Shown here in pieces: positions 34,244 through 43,600 of a stretch of DNA of 64,000 bases. Position numbers and translations under genes: made by a program. The notes under the pieces were generated by a model. The model saw only the letters and a list, made by a program, of their open reading frames with translations. It did no database searches and was not told where the DNA came from. Each line of letters starts with the position of its first letter. Position 1 is the first letter of the stretch. The DNA lies in contig NZ_AYTD01000013.1 of NCBI RefSeq assembly GCF_000503215.1, positions 1 to 64,000 on the forward strand, written 5' to 3'. Source of the DNA: Pseudomonas canadensis. GTDB taxonomy: Bacteria > Pseudomonadota > Gammaproteobacteria > Pseudomonadales > Pseudomonadaceae.

Positions 34244-35128
34244 TCAACCGTTGATCAACGAAAAATGCGCGCCGACTCCGGCGCGCACGCCCTCCGCCAC
34301 GGCCAGCGCTACGGATCCGGCGGCGAGGGACGCATCGCCACAGGCAAACACGCCAGGCATGGATGTCTGGCGCATGTCATTGGTGTGCAGGTAAGCACCG
34401 GTGGGGCCGTCGTCAAACTCACAGCCAAGTTGCGCGGCCAAAGGGCTGATTTGGGTGCGAGACATCGTAAAGATGCCGTCGAGGCTGAACACTCGGCCAT
34501 CGTCCAGCTGCAGGTCGGCTCGCTCGCCGAAGATGCGCCGTACCGCGCCGCTTTCCACGCTGACGCCACGCCGATCCAACTGCGCCTGTTGTTCGGCATC
34601 CGGGGTGAACACGCCTTGGGTGAACAACGTGGTGGTGCCCCAGTCCGGCAGCATCAGTGCGTGGTGCATGGCCAGGGGTGAAGTTGCCAACACACCGATG
34701 CGGCCTTTGTCCAGCTCGTAGCCGTGGCAGTAAGGGCAATGGAAAACGTGCTTGCCCCACCGCTGTTCGAGGCCTTCGATGGCGGGCAACGTGTCCACCA
34801 CCCCAGTGGCCAGGATCAGGCGTTTGGCGTGAAAGGTACCGTTGCATTCGCTGCGAACGGCAAACCCTTGTGATTCTGCACTCGCCTCAATCACGCTGTC
34901 TTGCACCCAAGTGACCGTCGGGTACTGCATCAACTGGCTGCGGCCTTGAGCAACGATGGCCTCCGGAGCCTGGCCATCCTGGCCGAGGAAACCGTGAGAC
35001 GTTGCCGCAAAACGGTTGCGCCGTTGCCCCGCATCAACCACCAGCACCTGGCGTCGCGCCCTTGCCAGTTGCAAGCCCGCTGACAGACCGGCATAGCTGC
35101 CGCCCACGATAATGACGTCGTACATCAT
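34244..35128 (-). CDS. Thioredoxin-reductase-like NAD(P)/FAD oxidoreductase
   Basis: 294 residues. The FAD site YDVIIVGGSYAGLSAGLQLA is at the start, the redox-active CPYC is Cys131-Cys134 (VFHCPYCHGYEL), and the closing FAD motif MPGVFACGDASLAA lies near 260. It is one of the short thioredoxin-reductase relatives often paired with a small regulator. ATG 35128 with AGGGA 8 bp upstream. It is divergent from an Rrf2-type gene with a perfect dyad between. The 3' end contains a terminator-like hairpin within the last codons. Confidence 0.86.
   Translation of the reverse strand: MMYDVIIVGGSYAGLSAGLQLARARRQVLVVDAGQRRNRFAATSHGFLGQDGQAPEAIVAQGRSQLMQYPTVTWVQDSVIEASAESQGFAVRSECNGTFHAKRLILATGVVDTLPAIEGLEQRWGKHVFHCPYCHGYELDKGRIGVLATSPLAMHHALMLPDWGTTTLFTQGVFTPDAEQQAQLDRRGVSVESGAVRRIFGERADLQLDDGRVFSLDGIFTMSRTQISPLAAQLGCEFDDGPTGAYLHTNDMRQTSMPGVFACGDASLAAGSVALAVAEGVRAGVGAHFSLING
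34261..34286 (-). terminator. Terminator-like hairpin inside the 3' end of the flavoprotein gene
   Basis: On the minus strand GCGCGCCG-GAGT-CGGCGCGC then ATTTTT. The 8-bp GC stem plus T-run lies 17 bp before the end of the gene, so it overlaps the final codons. Confidence 0.5.
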
Positions 35129-35148
35129 GATGGTGATCCCTGCTTTAT

Positions 35149-35168
35149 GCATTCGGTTGTCCGAATGC
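35149..35168. promoter_or_regulatory. Perfect dyad, candidate Rrf2-type operator
   Basis: GCATTCGG-TTGT-CCGAATGC. The half-site GGTCCGAAT recurs at 35247, near the start of the Rrf2-type gene, so both divergent promoters carry a copy. Confidence 0.55.
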
Positions 35169-35271
35169 TTTCACGACACACCATATGTTACGTGAAAATA
35201 CTGCGTCAAGACTCTCGCAACTTTTTAGGTTACGAACGATACTTTGGTCCGAATCACCCTGAGGTTTATTG

Positions 35272-35709
35272 ATGAGAAATGACACCCGACTGTCGCGCAT
35301 GCTCCACGTACTTATCCACATGGGTCGCCATGAAGAGCGCGCAACCTCGGAGACTATCGCGCAAATGCTCGGCACCAACCCGGTAGTGGTGCGGCGCACA
35401 CTCGGGCTGCTCAGGGAAAAAGGGTATGTACGCTCGGAGAAAGGTCACCAGGGCGGCTGGAGCCTGGGTAAGCCCCTGAGTGAGATCACCTTGCTGGAGA
35501 TTCACAACGCCCTGGGCACGCCGTCGATATTTGCCATCGGCCTGTCGACCGACCACCCGCAATGCCTGGTGGAACAGGCGGTGAACGCAGCGCTGACCGA
35601 TGCCTTTGACCAGGCTCAGTCGTTGTTGCTGGCGCGGCTGGGGGATGTAACGCTGGAACAATTGGCGAATGACTTTGACCAGCGCTATCGCATCGCCATG
35701 GCGCGTTGA
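35272..35709 (+). CDS. Rrf2 family transcriptional regulator lacking the Fe-S cysteines
   Basis: 145 residues. Winged helix: LSRMLHVLIHMGRH, ATSETIAQMLGTNPVVVRRT, VRSEKGHQGGWSLGKPLSEI. Only one cysteine is present (HPQCLVEQ), so it cannot hold the three-Cys cluster of IscR/NsrR and resembles the YwnA-like branch. ATG 35272, preceded by an in-frame TTG, is used. It is divergent from the thioredoxin-reductase-like gene, its likely target, with a shared dyad. Confidence 0.83.
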   Translation: MRNDTRLSRMLHVLIHMGRHEERATSETIAQMLGTNPVVVRRTLGLLREKGYVRSEKGHQGGWSLGKPLSEITLLEIHNALGTPSIFAIGLSTDHPQCLVEQAVNAALTDAFDQAQSLLLARLGDVTLEQLANDFDQRYRIAMAR

Positions 35710-35713
35710 CCGG

Positions 35714-37159
35714 CTACAACCCGCGATTGCGCAACCATTGCAGGAAACCCTTCTTGACGGGTACCACCGGCGCGTCCTGAGTCAAGGCCTGCGCGGCGTG
35801 CAGGCGGAAATCCAGCAAGGTTTTCATGGCCTCGCTGATGTCGTGCCGCGCATCCAGGCAGGGCTTCAAGTATTCCTTCTCGATGCGGTACAGGGTGCAG
35901 AAGGTCTTGGCTGAGAAATCCGCCAGCGCCGCCTGGTCTGACAGAATACCCGCCTCGCCAATCACCTCCGCCGGCCCCATCCGCCCGGCTTCGAACTTGT
36001 GTCCACCCTTGGTCAGCATCACCGAGACCACCCCGGATTCGACGATAAACAAATGATCACTGACCTCCCCGGCCGGCAGGATCATCTCGCCGGCACGGTA
36101 GGTGTGCAGGGTCATGTTCTGGCTGAAGGTGTCTTTCTCTTCCTGGCGCAAGGTGGAGAAAATCGACGAGCGCTCAAGCAGCGCGCGTGCGGCGGACATC
36201 GCCGGCGGCGCGCTGCTTTCAGTGGCCGACAGCAGGCCGACGCCCGCCGCTTGCAGGTGACGGAAGGCCAGGTCGTAAAGCTGGTTGCGCACCTCCCGCT
36301 TGAGGGCCATGGCCGGTACAAAGCCGCTGATTTCATACTCGACGCCACCACTGGCCGAGGTCTTGAACGCCACACTCGGCGCCGGCTTGCCCAGCAGCGG
36401 CCGACACCCCTGCATCGCCCGCTCCAGCGCCTCGATCACCGTTTGCGGGCGCGCATGGGGGCTGACTTGCAGGCTGACCGAGAGGCCGAACATGTCCGCC
36501 GGGCGCGAGAAATTGATGATCTTGGCCTTGGCCGCCAGGGAGTTGGGGATCACCGCCAGGCTGCCCTGGGAGGTTTGCAGACGCGTGGCGCGCCAGTCAA
36601 TATCGGTCACGCGGCCTTCGGTGCCGTCGATAGAGATCCAGTCATCGATCTGATACGGCTTGGTGGTGTTGAGCACAATCCCGGAAAACACATCGCTCAA
36701 CGTGCTTTGCAGCGCCAGGCCGACAATGATCGCCACCGCGCCGGAAGTAGCGAGCACGCCCTTGACCGGCAGGTCGAGCACATAGGCCATGGCGGCGATG
36801 ATCGCGATCAGGAAGATCACGGCGCCAACCAGGTCCTGCAACAGGCGCCCGGTATGCCCGACGCGCTGCATCATCACCGCACCGAGCAACACCGTCAGCG
36901 TGCGCGCCGCGAACAGCCACCAGCCGATCTGCAAAGCAGTGGCCGCCAGGTGCAATGCGGTGTTGTCCGCATAGGGTGCCATTTGCATGGGGTTCATGCC
37001 GTCGTTGAACAGCACGGCGCTGTACACGGCAAAGATCGCCAACCGCGCCGCGAGCTTCCAGTTGGCGAGGTTGACGGAAATAAGGCGCCACACGGCAATG
37101 TCGATAAAGATCAGCGCCAGGGCGCACAACATCGGGTGATCAGCGATAAATGAGGGCAT
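35714..37159 (-). CDS. MscS-type channel with C-terminal cyclic-nucleotide-binding domain
   Basis: 481 residues. Four or so N-terminal hydrophobic segments lead to the MscS pore helix region (GVLATSGAVAIIVGLALQST, then FSGIVLNTTKPYQIDDWISI). The beta domain has VTDIDWRATRLQTSQGSLAV and IPNSLAAKAKIINFS. From about residue 330 a cNMP/CAP-like domain appears: FSTLRQEEKDTFSQNMTLHT, AGEMILPAGEVSDHLFIVES, VIGEAGILSDQAA. It is a mechanosensitive or ligand-gated inner-membrane channel. ATG 37159 with GGAG upstream. The Arg of the canonical cNMP pocket is not obvious. Confidence 0.88.
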   Translation of the reverse strand: MPSFIADHPMLCALALIFIDIAVWRLISVNLANWKLAARLAIFAVYSAVLFNDGMNPMQMAPYADNTALHLAATALQIGWWLFAARTLTVLLGAVMMQRVGHTGRLLQDLVGAVIFLIAIIAAMAYVLDLPVKGVLATSGAVAIIVGLALQSTLSDVFSGIVLNTTKPYQIDDWISIDGTEGRVTDIDWRATRLQTSQGSLAVIPNSLAAKAKIINFSRPADMFGLSVSLQVSPHARPQTVIEALERAMQGCRPLLGKPAPSVAFKTSASGGVEYEISGFVPAMALKREVRNQLYDLAFRHLQAAGVGLLSATESSAPPAMSAARALLERSSIFSTLRQEEKDTFSQNMTLHTYRAGEMILPAGEVSDHLFIVESGVVSVMLTKGGHKFEAGRMGPAEVIGEAGILSDQAALADFSAKTFCTLYRIEKEYLKPCLDARHDISEAMKTLLDFRLHAAQALTQDAPVVPVKKGFLQWLRNRGL

Positions 37160-37230
37160 CCAGGCGACTCCAGGGTGAATGCCGTGAAGATCGCATGAAT
37201 TGGAGATATCGGGTATAGCGCAAAACGAAA

Positions 37231-37258
37231 TGTGGGAGCGGGCTTGCTCGCTCCCACA
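37231..37258. repeat. REP-like hairpin, family A copy 5
   Basis: TGTGGGAGCG-GGCTTGCT-CGCTCCCACA. It lies between the pirin and MscS genes, both on the minus strand, and may terminate pirin read-through or mark a REP copy. Confidence 0.75.
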
Positions 37259-37276
37259 GGGGATTACCACTAGCTG

Positions 37277-38143
37277 TCAGATGTGCATCTGGCCGAATTT
37301 ACCGGATTGAAAGTCCGCAAACGCCTGATGAATCTCCTGCTCGGTATTCATCACGAACGGGCCATGCCCGACGATAGGCTCGTCGATGGGTTCGCCACTG
37401 AGCAGCAACACCTTGGCGTCGTCGTTGGCCTCCAGTGTCAGTTGGCGACCATCACGCTCAAACAGCGCCAATTGCCCCTGGCGCGCAACTTCCGCGCCAT
37501 TGACCAACACCGTACCGCGCAGGATCACCAGGGCTGTATTACGCCCTTCGTGCAGGTCCAAAGTGACGGGCTTGCTGGCGTTGAGGCGCAAGTCCCACAC
37601 GTCGATAGGCGTAAAGGTGCGGGCCGGGCCTTGGGTGCCAGCAAACTCGCCAGCAATCAGGCGCAGTTGCCCGGCGTCGTTGGCCAACGGCAGTACCGGA
37701 ATGTCGCCATCGACAATCGTCTGGTAACCGGCGTCGGCCATTTTGTCCTTGGCCGGCAGGTTGACCCACAGTTGCACCATCTCCAGCGCCCCGCCGCTAC
37801 GGGCAAACGCTTCGGAATGGAACTCTTCGTGAAGAATGCCTTTGGCGGCAGTCATCCATTGCACGTCGCCGGGGCCGATGGTGCCACCGGCGCCGGTGGA
37901 ATCGCGGTGTTCGACTTCGCCATCGTAGACGATGGTCACGGTCTCAAAGCCGCGATGAGGGTGTTGACCGACGCCGCGACGTTGTTCGGTCGGAGTGAAA
38001 TCCGCTGGACCGGCGTGGTCCAGCAGCAGGAATGGGCTGATGTGCTTGCCCATGGTGTCGTAGGAAAACAGCGTGCGCACCGGGAAACCGTCGCCGACCC
38101 AATGGCCGCGAGGGCTGGTGTAGATGCCGATAAGCTTTTTCAT
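37277..38143 (-). CDS. Pirin family protein
   Basis: 288 residues, bicupin. Signature HPHRGFETVTIVYDGEVEHR with the metal-binding His pair, and GDVQWMTAAKGILHEEFHSE. Pirins include quercetin 2,3-dioxygenases and redox-sensing co-regulators; which applies is open. GGAGGTACACC precedes ATG 38143. Confidence 0.9.
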   Translation of the reverse strand: MKKLIGIYTSPRGHWVGDGFPVRTLFSYDTMGKHISPFLLLDHAGPADFTPTEQRRGVGQHPHRGFETVTIVYDGEVEHRDSTGAGGTIGPGDVQWMTAAKGILHEEFHSEAFARSGGALEMVQLWVNLPAKDKMADAGYQTIVDGDIPVLPLANDAGQLRLIAGEFAGTQGPARTFTPIDVWDLRLNASKPVTLDLHEGRNTALVILRGTVLVNGAEVARQGQLALFERDGRQLTLEANDDAKVLLLSGEPIDEPIVGHGPFVMNTEQEIHQAFADFQSGKFGQMHI

Positions 38144-38219
38144 GGTGTACCTCCAAAGTGCATACACCATAAGGCCGCTGGCCGTTGGGCACTAGCCGGC
38201 AAAAGCGGCCTGGATCGTC

Positions 38220-39425
38220 CTACGTATAGGACAATCCCTTGACCTGGCGCTGACGCAGCAAATGAAACGCGACAAAGGCCGTCAGCGCAAAACAGGCCTG
38301 GATGATGATCATCGGCGCGGCACTGCCATCGCGCAGTTGGCTCAGCAAGACACCGCTGCAGGTGGCGCCGAACATCTGCGCAAACCCCATCAAGCCTGCC
38401 GCCAGACCGGCGCGGTGTGCGTTGGGCATGACGCCACCCGTCACCGACCCTGGCAGCACCAGGCCGCCGCCCAAGGTGACCAGCGCGATCGGAATATCCA
38501 GGCCGAGTACCGACAGGCCAAACAGCGCATAAATGACCAGCGCTGACACCCCGCCGATGGCCACCATCGTCACGCCCATCGCCACAATCCTCTGGGGACC
38601 CAGGCGCAGGATATTGCGTCGGGTGTAGGTGGAACCGACGATGAGCATCGACACGATCAGGCCAAAATTGATCCCGTACTCAAGAGTGCTGAAGCCCAGC
38701 AGGTTGATAAACACCGCCGAAGAACCGGCAATCACCGCAAACATCGCGCCATAGGTGCACGCCAAGGCCACGGCGAACGCACGGTATTGACGGCCCTTGA
38801 GCAGATCCAGGTATTGCCCACCGAGGGTGCGCCAGTGGCCGGCCTTGGGATCGAGGTAGTGGTTGCTCTCGCGAAAGAACAGTAAGGCCAGCAGCAACAC
38901 TACGCTGCCAATCACCAGCGCCAGGACGATCGGCGCGTGCCAGCCGAAGAGTTTGATCAACAGGCCACCGACCATGGGTGCCACCACAATGGCGTAGAGC
39001 ATGCCGATCATGGTCAAGGCCAGTGCAGGCCCCGCCTCGGCCTTCCATACGTCCCGCACCACCGTGCGCGCCAGTACCAACGCGGCGCAGGCGCCCAGGC
39101 CTTGCAGCACGCGGGCGGCGATGAACTGGTGGATATCGTGGACCAACAGCATCGACAAGGTCGCCAGTACGTACAGCACCAGGCCGCCGATCAGCACCGG
39201 ACGCCGGCCGATACGGTCCGACAGCGGGCCGAACAGCAATTGCCCGAGACCAAAGGCAGCGACAAATGCCGACAGCGCCATCAATGCCGAGCCGGCTGGC
39301 GCTGCCAATGCCTGCTCGATGGCGCCAAGACCAGGGATGATCAATTGGGTCGAAACCTCACCCAGTGCCGTCAGGGCCACCAGTAAAAACAGCAGGCTTC
39401 GCGAGGGGACCGGGGCATTTGTCAT
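38220..39425 (-). CDS. MFS transporter, Bcr/CflA drug-efflux type
   Basis: 401 residues with 12 hydrophobic segments. The family motif FGLGQLLFGPLSDRIGRRPV follows helix 2, and LQGLGACAALVLARTVVRDV is typical of Bcr/CflA. It exports drugs or metabolites with protons. It is divergent from the RND adaptor/pump pair with an AT-rich dyad between. The ribosome-binding site is weak. Confidence 0.87.
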   Translation of the reverse strand: MTNAPVPSRSLLFLLVALTALGEVSTQLIIPGLGAIEQALAAPAGSALMALSAFVAAFGLGQLLFGPLSDRIGRRPVLIGGLVLYVLATLSMLLVHDIHQFIAARVLQGLGACAALVLARTVVRDVWKAEAGPALALTMIGMLYAIVVAPMVGGLLIKLFGWHAPIVLALVIGSVVLLLALLFFRESNHYLDPKAGHWRTLGGQYLDLLKGRQYRAFAVALACTYGAMFAVIAGSSAVFINLLGFSTLEYGINFGLIVSMLIVGSTYTRRNILRLGPQRIVAMGVTMVAIGGVSALVIYALFGLSVLGLDIPIALVTLGGGLVLPGSVTGGVMPNAHRAGLAAGLMGFAQMFGATCSGVLLSQLRDGSAAPMIIIQACFALTAFVAFHLLRQRQVKGLSYT

Positions 39426-39476
39426 GAGGTGTATCCGGGGGGCTGGATTAATTTATATTTCGACCATAATATGCGT

Positions 39477-39500
39477 AAAAAATTATGTCCATAATTTTTT
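39477..39500. promoter_or_regulatory. Perfect 10-bp inverted repeat between two efflux systems
   Basis: AAAAAATTAT-GTCC-ATAATTTTTT in the divergent MFS/RND promoter region, 28 bp before the adaptor start. It is a candidate repressor site; no regulator gene is adjacent. Confidence 0.5.
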
Positions 39501-39527
39501 GCCCAACGGTTATCCCCGGAGCCCGCC

Positions 39528-40634
39528 ATGCACCCTCTTCCCCTGCGTCTTCTCACGCCCCTGGCCCTATTGATCGTCCTCAATGGTTGCAACAGCAAAG
39601 CCGACACCGCCGCCGAAGTCCCTCAACCGCGCCCGGTCCTCGCGGCCAAAGTCGAAGCCGCCGGCACCCAACAGAGCGCCTATACCGGCGTGGTCGCGGC
39701 ACGTACCGAAAGCGACCTGGGTTTCCGGGTCAGCGGCAAAGTCATCGAACGCAAGGTCGATCCTGGCCAGCACGTGTCCCGTGGCGACACCCTGTTGGTA
39801 CTGGACATCGGCGACTTCGAACTGGCCCTGCGCTCGGCAAAGAACCGCGTCAACGCCGCCCAGGCACAACTGCGCCAGCGTCGTGACGACGAAAACCGCT
39901 ACCAGCGCCTGGCCAATACCGGCGCCGTGTCGCGGCAGATCTTCGACCAGTCCGCGACCAACCTGCGCGTCGCCGAAGCCGAGCTGGCCTCGGCGCAATC
40001 CGACGCCAGCCAGATCGAAAACCGTCGCACCTACTCCGTGCTCAAAGCCGATGGCGACGGCATCATCACCGACGTGCGTGTGGATCGCGGCCAGGTGGTC
40101 GCCGAAGGGCAGATTGTGGCGCGCCTGGCCCACGACGGTGCCCGCGAAGCCATCGTCAACCTGCCGGAAAACCAGCGCGACCAGGCCTCACGGAAAGCCC
40201 TGGCCTTCCCCTTCGGCGCGCCTGACCAAGCGGTGAGCGCCACGTTGCGCGAACTCTCTGCCAGCGCCGACCCGACCACCCGCACCTACCGTGCCCGCTA
40301 CGTGCTGCACGGCGCCGTCGACCGCTTCGCCCTCGGTTCCACCATCACCGTGCGCCTGCAAGGCAACGGCCAGGCCGAGCAAACCCGCGTGCCCATCGGC
40401 GCACTGCATGACGCGGGACAAGGCACCGGCGTGTGGCTGATCGGCGCAGATGACAAAGTCAGCTTTGCTCCCGTGAACGTCGCCAGCCTCGGCCAGGAAG
40501 ACGCGCTGCTCAACAGTGGTGTTGCCCCCGGCCAGGTCATCGTTGCCCTCGGCGCACACCTGCTGCACAGCGGTGACGCCGTGCGCCTGCTGCCCGCGCA
40601 AGTACTGGCCCTCAACCGCAAACAGGACAACTGA
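39528..40634 (+). CDS. RND efflux periplasmic adaptor (membrane fusion protein)
   Basis: 368 residues. Lipoprotein signal with lipobox VLNGC (LLIVLNGCNSKADT). The adaptor core follows: barrel-sandwich halves YTGVVAARTESDLGFRVSGK and SVLKADGDGIITDVRVDRGQ around a coiled-coil hairpin (residues about 90-150). It docks the RND pump to an outer-membrane channel. The pump gene starts 2 bp after the stop; no OMF gene is present here. GGAG precedes ATG 39528. Confidence 0.9.
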   Translation: MHPLPLRLLTPLALLIVLNGCNSKADTAAEVPQPRPVLAAKVEAAGTQQSAYTGVVAARTESDLGFRVSGKVIERKVDPGQHVSRGDTLLVLDIGDFELALRSAKNRVNAAQAQLRQRRDDENRYQRLANTGAVSRQIFDQSATNLRVAEAELASAQSDASQIENRRTYSVLKADGDGIITDVRVDRGQVVAEGQIVARLAHDGAREAIVNLPENQRDQASRKALAFPFGAPDQAVSATLRELSASADPTTRTYRARYVLHGAVDRFALGSTITVRLQGNGQAEQTRVPIGALHDAGQGTGVWLIGADDKVSFAPVNVASLGQEDALLNSGVAPGQVIVALGAHLLHSGDAVRLLPAQVLALNRKQDN

Positions 40635-40636
40635 GC

Positions 40637-43600
40637 ATGCGCGGTATCAACCTCTCCGAACTGGCGGTCAAACATCGCGCGGTCACCCTGTTCCTGATCA
40701 TCGCGATCCTCGCCGCCGGGATCTTCTCCTTCGGCAAACTGGGACGCGCGGAAGACCCCTCCTTCACCGTCAAAGTGATGACCATCACCGCCGCCTGGCC
40801 CGGCGCCACTGCCCAGGAAATGCAGGAACAGGTGGCCGACCGCCTGGAAAAACGCTTGCAGGAACTGGACTACTACGACCGCGTCGAGACCATCGCCCAA
40901 CCCGGTTTCGTGTCGATGCGCATGACCTACAAGGAGTCCACGCGCCCCAGCGAAATCCAGGACCTGTTCTACCAGACCCGTAAAAAGCTCAGTGATGAAG
41001 CCGCGAAGCTGCCCAAGGGGGTGATCGGGCCATTCTTCAACGATGAATATTCCGATGTGTATTTCGCGCTGTACGCTCTGGAAGCCGAACACCTGCCTCA
41101 TCGGCAACAGGTGCAGATGGCCGAAGACCTGCGCCAGGGTTTGCTCAACCTGCCGGGGGTGAAGAAGGTCAATATCCTTGGCGAACAGGCGCAGCGGGTG
41201 TTTGTGGAGTTTTCCTACGAGCGCCTGGCAACCCTGGGCATCAAGCCGGATCAGATTTTTGCTGCATTGGCCGCACAAAACGCCGTGGCGCCGTCGGGTT
41301 TCGTCGAGACCGCCGGGGCCCGCGCCTATATCCGTATCGACGGTGCGTTCGACAGCCTGTCGCTGATCGAAAACGTGCCGCTGGAAGTCAATGGCCGCGT
41401 GTTGCGCATCGCCGATGTAGCCACCGTCAGCCGAGGCTATGAAGACCCGCCCAGCTACCGCATCCGTCACCAGGGCGACCCCGCGTTGATGCTGGGCGTG
41501 ATCATGGAGAAACACTGGAACGGCCTGGAACTGGACAAGAGCCTCAAGGCCCAGGAAGCCAGGATCCAGGCCGATTTGCCGCTGGGCGTGAACTTCGCCA
41601 AGGTCTCCGACCAGGCGAAGAACATCAGCTTGGCAGTGAATGAGTTCATGCTGAAATTCTTCGTCGCCCTCGCGGTGGTGATGGTGATCAGCCTGTTGGC
41701 CCTGGGTTTCCGTGTGGGCCTGGTGGTGGCAGCAGCGGTGCCGCTGACCTTGTCGGTGGTGTTTGTGATCATGCTGCTGACCGGGCGTGAATTCGACCGC
41801 ATCACCCTCGGCGCGCTGATCATTTCCCTGGGTTTGCTGGTGGATGACGCGATCATCGCCATCGAGATGATGGTGGTGAAGCTCGAGGAAGGTTTCGATC
41901 GTATTCACGCCGCCACCTTTGCCTGGAGTTCCACGGCGGCGCCGATGCTGACCGGCACGCTGGTCACCATCATCGGCTTTCTGCCGGTGGGGTTTGCCCG
42001 CTCCGGTGCCGGGGAATATGCCGGCAACATCTTCTGGATCGTCGGCTTTGCGCTGATCTCGTCCTGGCTGGTGGCCGTGGTGTTCACGCCGTATCTGGGC
42101 GTGAAACTGCTGCCGCAGATCAAGCCGGTGCCTGGCGGCCATGACGCAATCTATGCCGGGCGTTACTACCAGAAGCTGCGGGCATTGGTCGAAGCCTGCG
42201 TGCGTGGGCGCTGGCTGGTCACCGCACTGGTGGTGTCGGCGTTTGTGCTGTGCGTGCTGGGCATGGGCGTGGTGAAGAAGCAGTTCTTCCCCAATTCCGA
42301 CCGCTCCGAGCTGATTCTTGAGGTGTACATGCCGCCCGGCAGCGCCTTCAAAAGCACCGAAGCGGTGGCTGCGCAGTTGGAAAAAGCCCTGCTGCAAGAG
42401 CCGCAAACCACAATGGTCGACACCTATGTGGGCGGCGGCGCACCGCGTTTCTTCCTGTCGCTGAACCCCGAACTGCCGGACCCGGCATTTGCCAAGCTGA
42501 TCGTGCAGACCCCGGACTCCCACGCTCGTGACGCCTTGAAACTGCGCATGCGTGAACGCATTGCCGCCGGTGAGTTTCCTGCGGCGCGGGTGCGCGTGAC
42601 GCAGTTGCTGTTCGGTCCGCCCGTGCCGTTCCCCGTGGTGTTCCGTGTGTCCGGCCCTGACGTGGACGTGCTGCGCGGGGTCTCCGAAGACGTGCGCAAA
42701 GTCGTCGCCGCCAACAAGCTGACCAAGGACGCCTTCCTCGATTGGGGCGAGCGCACCAGCGGCTATCGCCTGGTATTGGATCAAGACCGCCTGCGTTTGC
42801 TGGGTTTCACGCCTAACGAGGTCAAGTCCCAGCTCAATGCCTTGCTCAGCGGTAATCCGATCACCGAAGTGCGTGAAGGCAACCGCACCGTCTCCGTCGT
42901 CGCCCGTGCCCAGGGCAGCCAACGTGAAGACCTCGGCAACCTCAACAACATGACCCTGACCAACAGCGCCGGCACCTCAGTGCCATTGGCCCAGGTCGGG
43001 CATTTCCAGGCGGTGATGGAAGAACCGATCCTCAAGCGCCGCAACCGCGCGACCACCGTGGAAGTGCGCGCCGACATCATCGACGGCGTGCAACCGCCCG
43101 ACGTGGAAATGGCCGTGTACAAAGACCTGCAACCGCTGATCGCCAAGCTGCCCGCCGGTTACCAGATCGACATCGGCGGCCCGGTGGAAGAAAGCGCCAA
43201 GGCCAACGTCGCCCTGGCCGCGCTGTTCCCGATCATGATCCTGCTGACACTTACGGTGATCATGTTCCAGGTACGCTCGTTCGGCGTAATGTTCATGGTC
43301 TTCGCCACGGCGCCGCTGGGGTTGATCGGCGCGGTGCCGACCTTGTTGCTGTTCAACCAGCCGTTCGGCTTCAACGCGATCCTGGGCTTGATCGGGATTG
43401 GTGGGATCCTGATGCGCAACACGCTGATCTTTACCGACCAGATCCGCCAGAACCAGGAGCATGGCATGGCGATCCGAGAGGCGATCGTCGAAGCCACGGT
43501 GCGGCGTGCAAGGCCGGTGATCCTCACGGCACTGGCGGCGGCGCTGGCGTTTATTCCGCTTACGTTGTCGGTGTTCTGGTCGTCCCTCGCCTATGTGCTG

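Noticed and set aside
40298..42922. Very long open frame (874 codons) antisense to the RND genes
   Set aside because: Mirror of a GC-rich, codon-biased gene; the His/Gln/Gly-rich product has no domain character, while the plus strand encodes a complete RND pump.
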